Below are positions 25,658 through 33,246 of a stretch of DNA of 64,000 nt, one piece after another (within the stretch, counting starts at the first letter, position 1; each line of letters opens with the position of its first letter). The stretch lies in NCBI RefSeq assembly GCF_004764705.1, contig NZ_SHLX01000022.1, positions 1-64,000 of the forward strand. The letters are read 5' to 3'. Source of the DNA: Paenibacillus cymbidii (GTDB taxonomy: Bacteria; Bacillota; Bacilli; Paenibacillales; NBRC-103111). The position numbers and the translations under genes are program-made. The notes under the pieces are model-generated. The model did no database searches and was not told the origin of the DNA. It saw only the letters and a list, made by a program, of their open reading frames with translations.

Positions 25658-25706
25658 CAAAAAGGCTGCATATTCCGACATCAGTCGAGAATATGCAGCC
25701 TTTTTG
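25658..25706. terminator. Terminator after the candidate pheromone gene
   Basis: Arms caaaaaggctgcatattc (25658-25675) and its complement (25689-25706) with a 13-nt loop form a perfect 18-bp stem with a T-tract on each strand. It starts 20 bp beyond the stop of the 42-residue gene. Confidence 0.9.
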
Positions 25707-25725
25707 GAATTTGGTATAATGTTGA

Positions 25726-25854
25726 TTATTTCCACTCTACGCCTTGTACTTCAGTTGAAGCGAGGACAGTATTCGTTTCTTTGCTGCTTGCAACATTCAC
25801 TTTAACATTTCTAGCATCGATCATCATTTGGGGCTTAAGTACGATTGTTGTCAA
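25726..25854 (-). CDS. Candidate ComX-type pheromone precursor, 42 residues
   Basis: The frame starts TTG ACA ACA ATC and has AAGGGAGG eight bases upstream, the best ribosome binding site in the area. The peptide begins MTTIVLKPQMM and ends STEVQGVEWK, so its only Trp is next to last. ComX precursors of Bacillus are 50-75 residues with a Trp three or four from the C-terminus that ComQ prenylates before export. This gene has its own terminator and is divergent, 100 bp away, from a ComP-like kinase gene, with a ComQ-like gene in the same locus. It is AT-rich like the kinase's sensor half. The assignment is inference; overall similarity to known ComX is not evident, as is normal for this fast-changing peptide. 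Confidence 0.65.
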   Translation of the reverse strand: MTTIVLKPQMMIDARNVKVNVASSKETNTVLASTEVQGVEWK

Positions 25855-25954
25855 TTGAATTTCCTCCCTTAATAATTGTAAATTGTAGATCCAACGGGAC
25901 TTGCTAATTTTATTTTATCAAAAAATTGAAACAATTGTAAGGGGGAAGAATGCA

Positions 25955-28288
25955 GTGTTCAGGAGAATGAATTATAAAATTGCTACTATTGCCGTACTCT
26001 TTCTTCTCATTCAAGCATGGATACTCACCGTTTCTTCAATGAATCCTTTTTTAGGCATCGAAGTTGAAGCTGATGCAAACAAAGATAGCTGGTACATTTC
26101 GAGATTTCAGAATGATAATATAGAACAAAGATATGGTCTGCAAGTCGGAGATCGAGTTGTTTCCATCGATGGTCTTCCAGCAAACGATTATAAGTCTGTC
26201 ATCAAATGGCATATGATTGACCAAGCGAAAGAGATCGTTCTGCAAAGACAGAACGAAACCATTCGATTCGAAACAACAGGAATCTCTGTCATTTCTTCGT
26301 ATGACTTGTTGGCGTGGGCAGGAGAATTTATATGTTTGGCATCGGCTGCTTTGCTTTTATTCAAACTGCCAAAATCCAAATCAGCCATTCATTTGGCCTT
26401 GGTTTTTCTGAACGGAAGCATCATTTTTATGAGCTATCCCGCCTCAATAAAGGGCGATGCTCTTAGTAAAGCAATTATTACAGATTCATTAGTTGCACTC
26501 CCCATCGTCTTCCTCCATTTTTTAATTGTCTTTTTCAAAGAAAAAGCAAGTGTAACGATTGCGACACGGTTACATAAAAAACTATACCGAATTTTACTGC
26601 TGACCACGGCTGTAAGCGCGCTCTTATTGATTGATTCACCATTTGCATACTACCTTAATAATTATACGAGTATTTATGCTATAGGCTTCATTACCATCTT
26701 CATCTGTTATAATTTTGTGTTGTTATTCCAATTATTTTTGAAATACCGGCGCTCAAACCCTTATGTAGCTACGGTTATCAAAACCGTTTGGTTTGCGATC
26801 TTTTTATCCTTCATGCCTTCTATCTGTTTTTCCTTTCTTCCACGATTATTAAATCAGTCTACAATATTTGATTATTTGTATATGTCCGGCTTCATCTTCC
26901 TATTTCCGCTGTCCTTCGCCTATTTAATTGCTTCGAAAAAACTGTACGACATCGACTTTATCGTCCGCCGCATCGTACTGACCGGTTTCATCTCGCTGGT
27001 GCCGACTGGCCTTATCGTGCTAATCGCTTGCCTTTTCTTCAAGGCAGCAGTCACATTAAACGCGGTTCTCGCCCTGTTCGTGCTTGTATTGGTCATTCAA
27101 ACGCTCATCCTCTACCTGCTCGAATTTTTCACGAACAAACTGGAACCAATCATGTTCCCGCACAAGCACCAGCTGCAGTCGTCGCTGAAGAAGCTGACGC
27201 GCAACCTAAGCGTCAATTTTAATTTGCGCGAGCTGCGGGACGTTATGCTGCTCGATGTCGTGCAGACGTTCCAGGTGCACGGCGGCGCCATCGTGTTTCA
27301 ATACCCGGACAAGCTGGAGCTGATCAGCGAAGGCGAAATCGATACCGCCGAAGTGGAAGCGCTCATCAATGATGGCGTACTGGACCATCCGAATTATTCG
27401 ATCTACGAAGTCAATCGCCACGACGAATTCACGAGCTACCTCATTCTGACCCAGAAGAAGTCCAAAACACTGATCGGCATCGAAGAGCAGCAATGGCTGA
27501 ACATCATCATCTCCTACCTGGCCGTCAGCCTGGAGAACGTTTATTTGATCCGCAAGCTGTCGCTCGAGGTGCAGCGGCTCGCGGCGCAAATTCCGAACGA
27601 GGAAGCGGCCAGCGAGTTAATCTGGTTCCGCAAGCTGATGTTCGAGCTGCAGGAAAGCGAACGCGTCCGGATCGCCACCGAGCTGCACGATACGACGATG
27701 CAGGATTTGTTTTTCCTGAAGGAGCGGTTTGCCCAGCTGATCGAAAAATACGCGCTCTCCGCCGACGACAAAGCGCAGCTGCAAGGGTTTATCGATTACA
27801 TCGACATCATCAACGCCAACTTGCGCCAAAGCTGCTTCGAGCTGCATCCGCACTTGCTGCGGGAAATCGGCCTCGTCGGCACCATCGAGGAGTTGGTCAG
27901 CTTCGAGGAAGCCGTCTCCTCTTTTTCGCTGGAATTCCGTTCGTTCCGCAAAGATTTGATCGAAGCCCAGGATATGGAAATGAAACGTCATGTTTTCCGC
28001 ATGGTGCAAGAACTGATCAACAACGCCAAAAAACATTCCCAGGCAAAAAGCGTTTGGTTATCTTTGGAAGCAGGAAATCAAATCCTTCGTCTCGAATATG
28101 AAGATAACGGCGTCGGATTCGACATGAACCAACCAAAAGAGAAAGAAATCGGAAATTCCGGTATCGGCATGGAACAGATGAAAGGACGCGTCCTTTCGCT
28201 GAACGGCCGCTTTCAACTCGAATCGAGCATCGGCGCCGGCATGAGATTTACGGCAACCATTCCGCTGAAAGAAGGGAAAACGGCATGA
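25955..28288 (+). CDS. ComP-like sensor histidine kinase with PDZ domain
   Basis: 777 residues from a GTG with AAGGGGG upstream. Order: membrane segment (8-27), outer PDZ-type domain (about 45-108, GLQVGDRVVSIDGLPAND), about nine more membrane segments between 119 and 391, a GAF-like linker, HisKA_3 dimerisation helix with phospho-His578 (ATELHDTTMQD), and HATPase (ELINNAKKH, DNGVGFDM, GIGMEQMKGRV). This is the layout of multi-pass NarL-class kinases such as ComP. Bases up to about 26935 (residue 327) are AT-rich, while the rest has host-like composition. Its last codons overlap the next gene (ATGA). Confidence 0.85.
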   Translation: MFRRMNYKIATIAVLFLLIQAWILTVSSMNPFLGIEVEADANKDSWYISRFQNDNIEQRYGLQVGDRVVSIDGLPANDYKSVIKWHMIDQAKEIVLQRQNETIRFETTGISVISSYDLLAWAGEFICLASAALLLFKLPKSKSAIHLALVFLNGSIIFMSYPASIKGDALSKAIITDSLVALPIVFLHFLIVFFKEKASVTIATRLHKKLYRILLLTTAVSALLLIDSPFAYYLNNYTSIYAIGFITIFICYNFVLLFQLFLKYRRSNPYVATVIKTVWFAIFLSFMPSICFSFLPRLLNQSTIFDYLYMSGFIFLFPLSFAYLIASKKLYDIDFIVRRIVLTGFISLVPTGLIVLIACLFFKAAVTLNAVLALFVLVLVIQTLILYLLEFFTNKLEPIMFPHKHQLQSSLKKLTRNLSVNFNLRELRDVMLLDVVQTFQVHGGAIVFQYPDKLELISEGEIDTAEVEALINDGVLDHPNYSIYEVNRHDEFTSYLILTQKKSKTLIGIEEQQWLNIIISYLAVSLENVYLIRKLSLEVQRLAAQIPNEEAASELIWFRKLMFELQESERVRIATELHDTTMQDLFFLKERFAQLIEKYALSADDKAQLQGFIDYIDIINANLRQSCFELHPHLLREIGLVGTIEELVSFEEAVSSFSLEFRSFRKDLIEAQDMEMKRHVFRMVQELINNAKKHSQAKSVWLSLEAGNQILRLEYEDNGVGFDMNQPKEKEIGNSGIGMEQMKGRVLSLNGRFQLESSIGAGMRFTATIPLKEGKTA

Positions 28289-28926
28289 ACGAAACGGTTA
28301 GAGCCATTGTCGTCGACGATCATCCGCTCATGCTGCAGGCGACCATTCAGCTGCTGGAAAATGTCGAAGGCATTACGGTCGTAGGCGGCGCGATCGACGG
28401 GGAGTCTTGCATGAAACTGGTGGAGCAGCACTTGCCCGAATTGGTCATTCTGGACTACCAGCTGCCCGATTTGATGGGAACGGACGTCGCCGCCCAAATC
28501 AAAAGCCGTTATCCGAATACGCATATCATCATCTTCTCCGGCATCGACATTACGCCCTTGGCCAGCAAACTGGTCGAGCTGCAATTCAGCGGCGTCATCA
28601 CAAAAGGGACCCGGCACAGCACGATCAAACATATCATTGCCTGCGTGCTCGACGGACAAATCGTCATTCCGGTCTCCATGCTGAAAAGCATCGATCGGAT
28701 GCCGCGTCAGGAATTTGTCGACGTGCAGCTGACGAACGACGAAATTATTATTATGAACATGATCGTCAAAGGCGCAACACTCGAACAAATCGCCTTGCGC
28801 ATCCATTCGAGCCGCCGGTCGATCGACAACTACCAGCGGAAAATATACGAAAAGTTCGGCGTCAAAACGCGCGCCGAAGCGCTGGAAAAATTTATTCGCA
28901 GCAGTTATTACGAAGCGAACGAGTAA
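28285..28926 (+). CDS. ComA-like response regulator (NarL/FixJ family)
   Basis: 213 residues. Receiver domain with Asp11-Asp12, phospho-acceptor Asp57 (LVILDYQLPDLMG) and Lys107, then a LuxR-type helix-turn-helix (about 148-205, VKGATLEQIALRIHSSRRSI). Length and domain order are those of ComA (214 residues). ATGA overlap with the kinase gene points to coupled translation and a cognate pair. Targets are unknown; inverted repeats at 25015 and 25608 are candidates. Confidence 0.88.
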   Translation: MNETVRAIVVDDHPLMLQATIQLLENVEGITVVGGAIDGESCMKLVEQHLPELVILDYQLPDLMGTDVAAQIKSRYPNTHIIIFSGIDITPLASKLVELQFSGVITKGTRHSTIKHIIACVLDGQIVIPVSMLKSIDRMPRQEFVDVQLTNDEIIIMNMIVKGATLEQIALRIHSSRRSIDNYQRKIYEKFGVKTRAEALEKFIRSSYYEANE

Positions 28927-28939
28927 GGTGGCGACAACC

Positions 28940-29911
28940 ATGGGCATGGACGAACGAATCAAACGGGAGCTCGAGCGGATGATCGGCACCTATGCAACGG
29001 AGGAAGGGCTGAAAACGCTGATCGCTGCGTTCATCGACAACAAGGCGACCGAAGAAAGCCGCTGGGGCAAGTACACCCGTACGGTGCACGAGCTGTTCGG
29101 CGGCAGCTCGCCCCTGATCGATCGCGCCGAGGCCATCGCCGAACTGATCGGTCTCGTTTCCGATATTGTGGACGATTTGCAGGACGAGGACAACGATACG
29201 GTACCGTGGATGACATGCCCCCGGCCGTATGCGCTAAACGCCGCCACGCTGTTCCTGGTCGCGCTTATGGCCGAGGTTTCGGCGCTCTACGCCGACGCGG
29301 GCCTTTCGCCGGCAACCGGCATGAAGGAGGTGTCGCGCCTGCTAACGCAATCGCTGAACGGCCAGCAGCGGGACTTGAATCGCAGCGTTACGGACGAAAA
29401 CGACTATTTGCGCGTAACGGAATATAAGTCCGGTTCGCTGATCCAATTGGTCTACTATCTCGGCTATTCGCTCGTCCCGGAAGCCAGGCCGGATGACATC
29501 GAACGGATCAACGTCATCGCCCACTGCGCCGGCGTCATGTCGCAAATCCAGAACGACATGAAGGATGCCGTTCGTTTCGATTTGAAGAACGACCTGCTCG
29601 ACAAACGCAAAACGCTGCCGATCCTTTATTTGCTTGCCTACAGCGAAGCCGATTTCCCGCCGCTCAAGCAATATTACGACGGCGACATCACCAGAGAGCA
29701 GTTTCTGCAGCACAAGCAAGGCTGCGTCTCGTTCGTCAACAACTCCGGCTGCCTGGAATTTTCACGGGTTGTCATCGCGCTGCTGAAGGAGAAAGCGGAG
29801 GAAATGTTTGAAGGGTTATGCGTCGATTCGCCAGTTAGAGAGCGATTCCGGGAACTGGTGATCGGGAAGCGCGAAGCGAAGAAAACGGATGAAGAGCCGG
29901 CCGCGATTTAG
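28940..29911 (+). CDS. ComQ-like isoprenyl transferase
   Basis: 323 residues of the polyprenyl synthetase fold. The first Asp-rich motif is SDIVDDLQDED (Asp75, 78, 79, 82), and the second region reads SQIQNDMKDAVRF followed by DKRKTLPILYLL, as in ComQ. ComQ attaches a farnesyl or geranyl group to the Trp of ComX. The enzyme is not placed beside isoprenoid-pathway genes but behind the ComP/ComA-like pair, which favours the pheromone role over lipid synthesis. AAGGTGG stands eight bases before this ATG; an in-frame GTG four codons earlier is possible. The stop overlaps dtd by four bases, tail to tail. Confidence 0.8.
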   Translation: MGMDERIKRELERMIGTYATEEGLKTLIAAFIDNKATEESRWGKYTRTVHELFGGSSPLIDRAEAIAELIGLVSDIVDDLQDEDNDTVPWMTCPRPYALNAATLFLVALMAEVSALYADAGLSPATGMKEVSRLLTQSLNGQQRDLNRSVTDENDYLRVTEYKSGSLIQLVYYLGYSLVPEARPDDIERINVIAHCAGVMSQIQNDMKDAVRFDLKNDLLDKRKTLPILYLLAYSEADFPPLKQYYDGDITREQFLQHKQGCVSFVNNSGCLEFSRVVIALLKEKAEEMFEGLCVDSPVRERFRELVIGKREAKKTDEEPAAI

Positions 29912-30354
29912 ATCGGCTGGCTCTCCATAATGAGCGTGACAGGTCCCCAGTTGGTCAGCGTTACGTCCATCATAGCGCCGAACGTCCCGGTTTCGACCCG
30001 CAGCCCTTTGTCTCGCAGCAATTCGTTGAAGCGGTTGTACAGCGGCTCGGCCAGCTCCGGCCGGGCGGCGGCCATAAAGTTCGGCCTCCTGCCCTTGCGG
30101 GTGTCGCCATACAGCGTAAACTGCGAAACGGACAATACCTGGCCTCCCGTCTCCAGCAGCGAGACGTTCATCTTCCCCTGCTCGTCCTCGAAAATGCGCA
30201 ACTGCGCGATTTTGTCGGCCAAGTAGGCGGCATCCCGCTCCGTATCTTCGTGCGTCACGCCGACCAGCAGCACCAGCCCTTCCGCAATGCTGCCGACGAC
30301 ATCGCCGTTAACCGCAACCTGCGCCGATTTGCAGCGCTGGACGACAATTCTCAT
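29908..30354 (-). CDS. dtd: D-aminoacyl-tRNA deacylase
   Basis: 148 residues beginning MRIVVQRCKSAQVAV, with the family motifs LVGVTHEDTERDA, LSVSQFTLYGDTRKGRRP (SQFTL active-site block) and NWGPVTLIME near the end. It removes D-amino acids from tRNA. AGGAG precedes the ATG. It follows relA by 16 bp, the usual relA-dtd pair. Confidence 0.95.
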   Translation of the reverse strand: MRIVVQRCKSAQVAVNGDVVGSIAEGLVLLVGVTHEDTERDAAYLADKIAQLRIFEDEQGKMNVSLLETGGQVLSVSQFTLYGDTRKGRRPNFMAAARPELAEPLYNRFNELLRDKGLRVETGTFGAMMDVTLTNWGPVTLIMESQPI

Positions 30355-30370
30355 CGAGGCAAACTCCTTT

Positions 30371-32557
30371 TTACGATTGCATGATTCGATGCACCGAATA
30401 TACTTCCCGTACCCGTTTGATTTTGTCGACAACCGATTGCAAATGTTCGACGTTGCGAATCAGGATCGTCATATGGATTTGCGCCATCTTGTTTTTGTCG
30501 GAGCGGCCGGACACGGCGGAAATGATCGTTTTGCTTTCGGATACGGCTTGCAGCACTTCGTTCAGCAGCCCGCGGCGGTCGTGGCCGAGGATTTCGATCT
30601 CGACGCTGTAATTCGCCTCAACCGAATCGACCCACTCCACTTCGATCACCCGATTGCCTTCTTCGCCCTCTCCGATCGGAATGTTCGTACAATCCGCGCG
30701 ATGGACGGAGACGCCGCGCCCGCGCGTGATATAACCGACGATGTCGTCGCCCGGCACCGGATTGCAGCAGCGCGCGAAACGCACAAGCAGGTTGTCGATG
30801 CCTTTCACCTGCACGCCGTGCGTAGGACGGCTCTTCTTCTCCGGCGATCCTTTCATTTCCTTGACTTCGTTCGTCAGCTCAAGCGCTTGCGCTTCTTCCG
30901 ATTCCCGCTCCTTGCGCAGCTTCTCCGTCAGCCGGGTGCATATTTGCGCCGCGGTAATGCCGCCGAAGCCAACGGCGGACATCATGTCGTCGATGTCGTT
31001 GAAATTGAATTTGCCCGCCGCTTCCTGCAAGTTGTCGTCGGACATCAGCGCCGCCTGCTCGTAGCCGAGCCGCTTGAGCTCGCGCTCGATCAGATCGCGG
31101 CCTTTGGCCACGTTCTCCTCGCGCTGCTCCTTTTTGAACCATTGCTTGATTTTGCTGCGGGTATGGGACGACTGGGCGATTTTCAGCCAGTCCTGGCTTG
31201 GGCCGTATGAATGCTTCGACGTCAAAATTTCGACGATATCGCCGGTTTTGAGCCGGTGATCGAGCGGCACGATACGGCCGTTCACCTTGGCCCCGATCGT
31301 GCGGTTGCCAACCTCCGTATGGATACGGAAAGCAAAATCGAGCGGCACCGAACCCGCCGGCAGCTCGATGACTTCCCCTTTCGGCGTAAAGACGAACACG
31401 AGATCGGAAAAAAAGTCCATCTTCAGCGATTCCATAAACTCCGACGCGTCGCGCGTTTCGTTCTGCAGCTCGAGAATGTCGGATACCCAGTTCATCTTTT
31501 CGCCCATGCCGCCGGACGGAGCGCCGCCGCCTTCCTTGTACGCCCAGTGCGCCGCAACCCCGAACTCGGACGTACGATGCATTTCCCAGGTGCGAATCTG
31601 CACCTCGAGCGGCTCCCCGTTCGGGCCGATGACCGTCGTATGCAGCGATTGGTACATGTTCGCCTTCGGCATGGCGATATAATCCTTGAAGCGGCCCGGC
31701 ATCGGCTTCCACAGCGTATGGATGATGCCCAGCGTCGCGTAACAATCCTTGATATTGTCGACGATGATGCGAATCGCCAGCAGGTCGTAAATTTCGTTGA
31801 ACTGCTTGTTCTTCGACGTCATCTTCTTGTAAATGCTGTAAATGTGCTTCGGCCGGCCGGAAATATCGCCTTCGATGCCCATCTCGCCAACCTTCTCGCG
31901 GATGCGCACGATGACGTTGTCGATGAATTGTTCGCGTTCGGCCCGCTTCTTCTGCATCAAATTGACGATTCGGTAATACTGCTGCGGGTTCAAATAACGG
32001 AGCGCGATGTCCTCCATCTCCCATTTGATCGCCGAAATCCCGAGCCGGTGCGCAATCGGGCAAAAAATTTCCAGCGTTTCGTCGGCGATCCGCCGCTGGC
32101 TTTCTTCGGACTGGTATTTCAGCGTGCGCATGTTGTGCAGCCGGTCGGCCAGTTTGATCAGAATCACGCGAATGTCCTGCGCCATGGCAACGAACATTTT
32201 GCGATAATTTTCGTTCTGCTGTTCCTCTTTGGATTTGAACTGAATCTTCTCCAGCTTCGTCAAGCCGTCGACAAGCATCGCACACGTTTCGCCGAATTTC
32301 TCGCGCACCGCCTCCAGCGATACCGTCGTATCCTCCACCACGTCGTGAAGCAACGCAGCAATGACGGAAGTGACATCCATCTGCATGTTGACCAGGATGT
32401 CCGCAACCGCCAGCGGGTGCAAAATATAAGGTTCTCCCGATTTGCGCAGCTGGCCGTGGTGGGCCTGATCGGCAAATACGTAAGCTTCTTCGATTCGCTT
32501 CAGCTCGGCTTCCTTGAGGTAAACCGCCGCCTTGTCGCGTAACTGCTCCATGCCCAT
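30371..32557 (-). CDS. relA: Bifunctional (p)ppGpp synthetase/hydrolase RelA/SpoT
   Basis: 728 residues. Hydrolase HD domain (HHGQLRKSGEPYILHPLAVA, LLHDVVEDT), synthetase domain (YKKMTSKNKQFNEIYDLLAIRI, EVQIRTWEMHRTSEFGVAAHWAYKEG, each seen in part), TGS domain (VFTPKGEVIELPAGSVPLDF) and C-terminal ACT domain (SKTIISAVSGRSD). All residues typical of an active HD box are present, so it can make and degrade the alarmone. AAAGGG lies upstream of the ATG. Confidence 0.96.
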   Translation of the reverse strand: MGMEQLRDKAAVYLKEAELKRIEEAYVFADQAHHGQLRKSGEPYILHPLAVADILVNMQMDVTSVIAALLHDVVEDTTVSLEAVREKFGETCAMLVDGLTKLEKIQFKSKEEQQNENYRKMFVAMAQDIRVILIKLADRLHNMRTLKYQSEESQRRIADETLEIFCPIAHRLGISAIKWEMEDIALRYLNPQQYYRIVNLMQKKRAEREQFIDNVIVRIREKVGEMGIEGDISGRPKHIYSIYKKMTSKNKQFNEIYDLLAIRIIVDNIKDCYATLGIIHTLWKPMPGRFKDYIAMPKANMYQSLHTTVIGPNGEPLEVQIRTWEMHRTSEFGVAAHWAYKEGGGAPSGGMGEKMNWVSDILELQNETRDASEFMESLKMDFFSDLVFVFTPKGEVIELPAGSVPLDFAFRIHTEVGNRTIGAKVNGRIVPLDHRLKTGDIVEILTSKHSYGPSQDWLKIAQSSHTRSKIKQWFKKEQREENVAKGRDLIERELKRLGYEQAALMSDDNLQEAAGKFNFNDIDDMMSAVGFGGITAAQICTRLTEKLRKERESEEAQALELTNEVKEMKGSPEKKSRPTHGVQVKGIDNLLVRFARCCNPVPGDDIVGYITRGRGVSVHRADCTNIPIGEGEEGNRVIEVEWVDSVEANYSVEIEILGHDRRGLLNEVLQAVSESKTIISAVSGRSDKNKMAQIHMTILIRNVEHLQSVVDKIKRVREVYSVHRIMQS

Positions 32558-32696
32558 TGCGTAGCCCTTTCCGTTCGAGTTGCGAGATCCTCATTTTGTC
32601 GTATTCCTACATTATGCGCCGATTGAGGAAGTCGCGTCAAGAATATTGCGGACAAGCGGCATTTCCTTGACGAATTTCAGGTCATATGGGAAAAAG

Positions 32697-32725
32697 AAGG
32701 AAGCTTGCGACCGGCAAGCTTCCTT
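32697..32725 (-). terminator. Terminator after apt
   Basis: Perfect 12-bp arms, aaggaagcttgc (32697-32708) and its complement (32714-32725), with a 5-nt loop and a T-rich tail on the minus strand. Confidence 0.85.
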
Positions 32726-32733
32726 AATTCGAC

Positions 32734-33246
32734 TCAATATTGCACGAGCGACACAACGTCGATGCCCTTTAAATGATCCCGGCCGCTCAGGTAGGTCAAT
32801 TCGATCAGAAACGCCGCGCCGACAACAACGCCGCCAAGCTGCTGCACCAGCTTGATAGACGTGGCGATCGTGCCGCCGGTGGCGAGCAAGTCGTCCGCGA
32901 TAAGCACGCGTTGACCGGGACGAATCGCATCCTCGTGCATCGCCAGCTTGTCTTTGCCGTATTCGAGCGCATAATCGGCTTCGATGCATGTTCCCGGCAA
33001 CTTGCCGCTTTTGCGGATCGGGATGAATCCGAGTCCCAGCGCATAAGCGAGCGGCGCGCCAACGACGAACCCACGCGCTTCCGGACCGGCGATGCAATCG
33101 ATCTGCCAGTCCGCAATAAGCGCCCGGAGCGAATCGATCGCTTCGCGGTAAACCGGACCGTTGTTCAGCAGCGTCGTAATGTCCTTAAAACGAATGCCCG
33201 GTTGCGGAAAATCGTGAATGACCCGAATATGGTCCTTAAAGTTCAT
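32734..33246 (-). CDS. apt: Adenine phosphoribosyltransferase
   Basis: 170 residues, standard length. It has the N-terminal IRVIHDFPQPGIRFKDIT block, and the PRPP-binding loop RVLIADDLLATGGTIATS. It converts adenine and PRPP to AMP. GGAGG precedes the ATG, whose first bases overlap the recJ stop (ATGA). The recJ-apt-relA-dtd order is conserved in Bacillales; a terminator separates apt from relA here. Confidence 0.96.
   Translation of the reverse strand: MNFKDHIRVIHDFPQPGIRFKDITTLLNNGPVYREAIDSLRALIADWQIDCIAGPEARGFVVGAPLAYALGLGFIPIRKSGKLPGTCIEADYALEYGKDKLAMHEDAIRPGQRVLIADDLLATGGTIATSIKLVQQLGGVVVGAAFLIELTYLSGRDHLKGIDVVSLVQY

Noticed and set aside
25726..25827. ATG codons 10 and 11 as the start of the pheromone gene
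   Set aside because: No ribosome binding site lies before them, while the TTG has AAGGGAGG at ideal spacing. The C-terminal Trp is the same either way.
28940..29911. The prenyltransferase as a heptaprenyl or geranylgeranyl diphosphate synthase
   Set aside because: It is not near menaquinone or isoprenoid genes, its second Asp region (NDMKD followed by KRKTLP) is of the ComQ kind, and it sits behind a ComP/ComA-like pair. It is kept as an alternative only.
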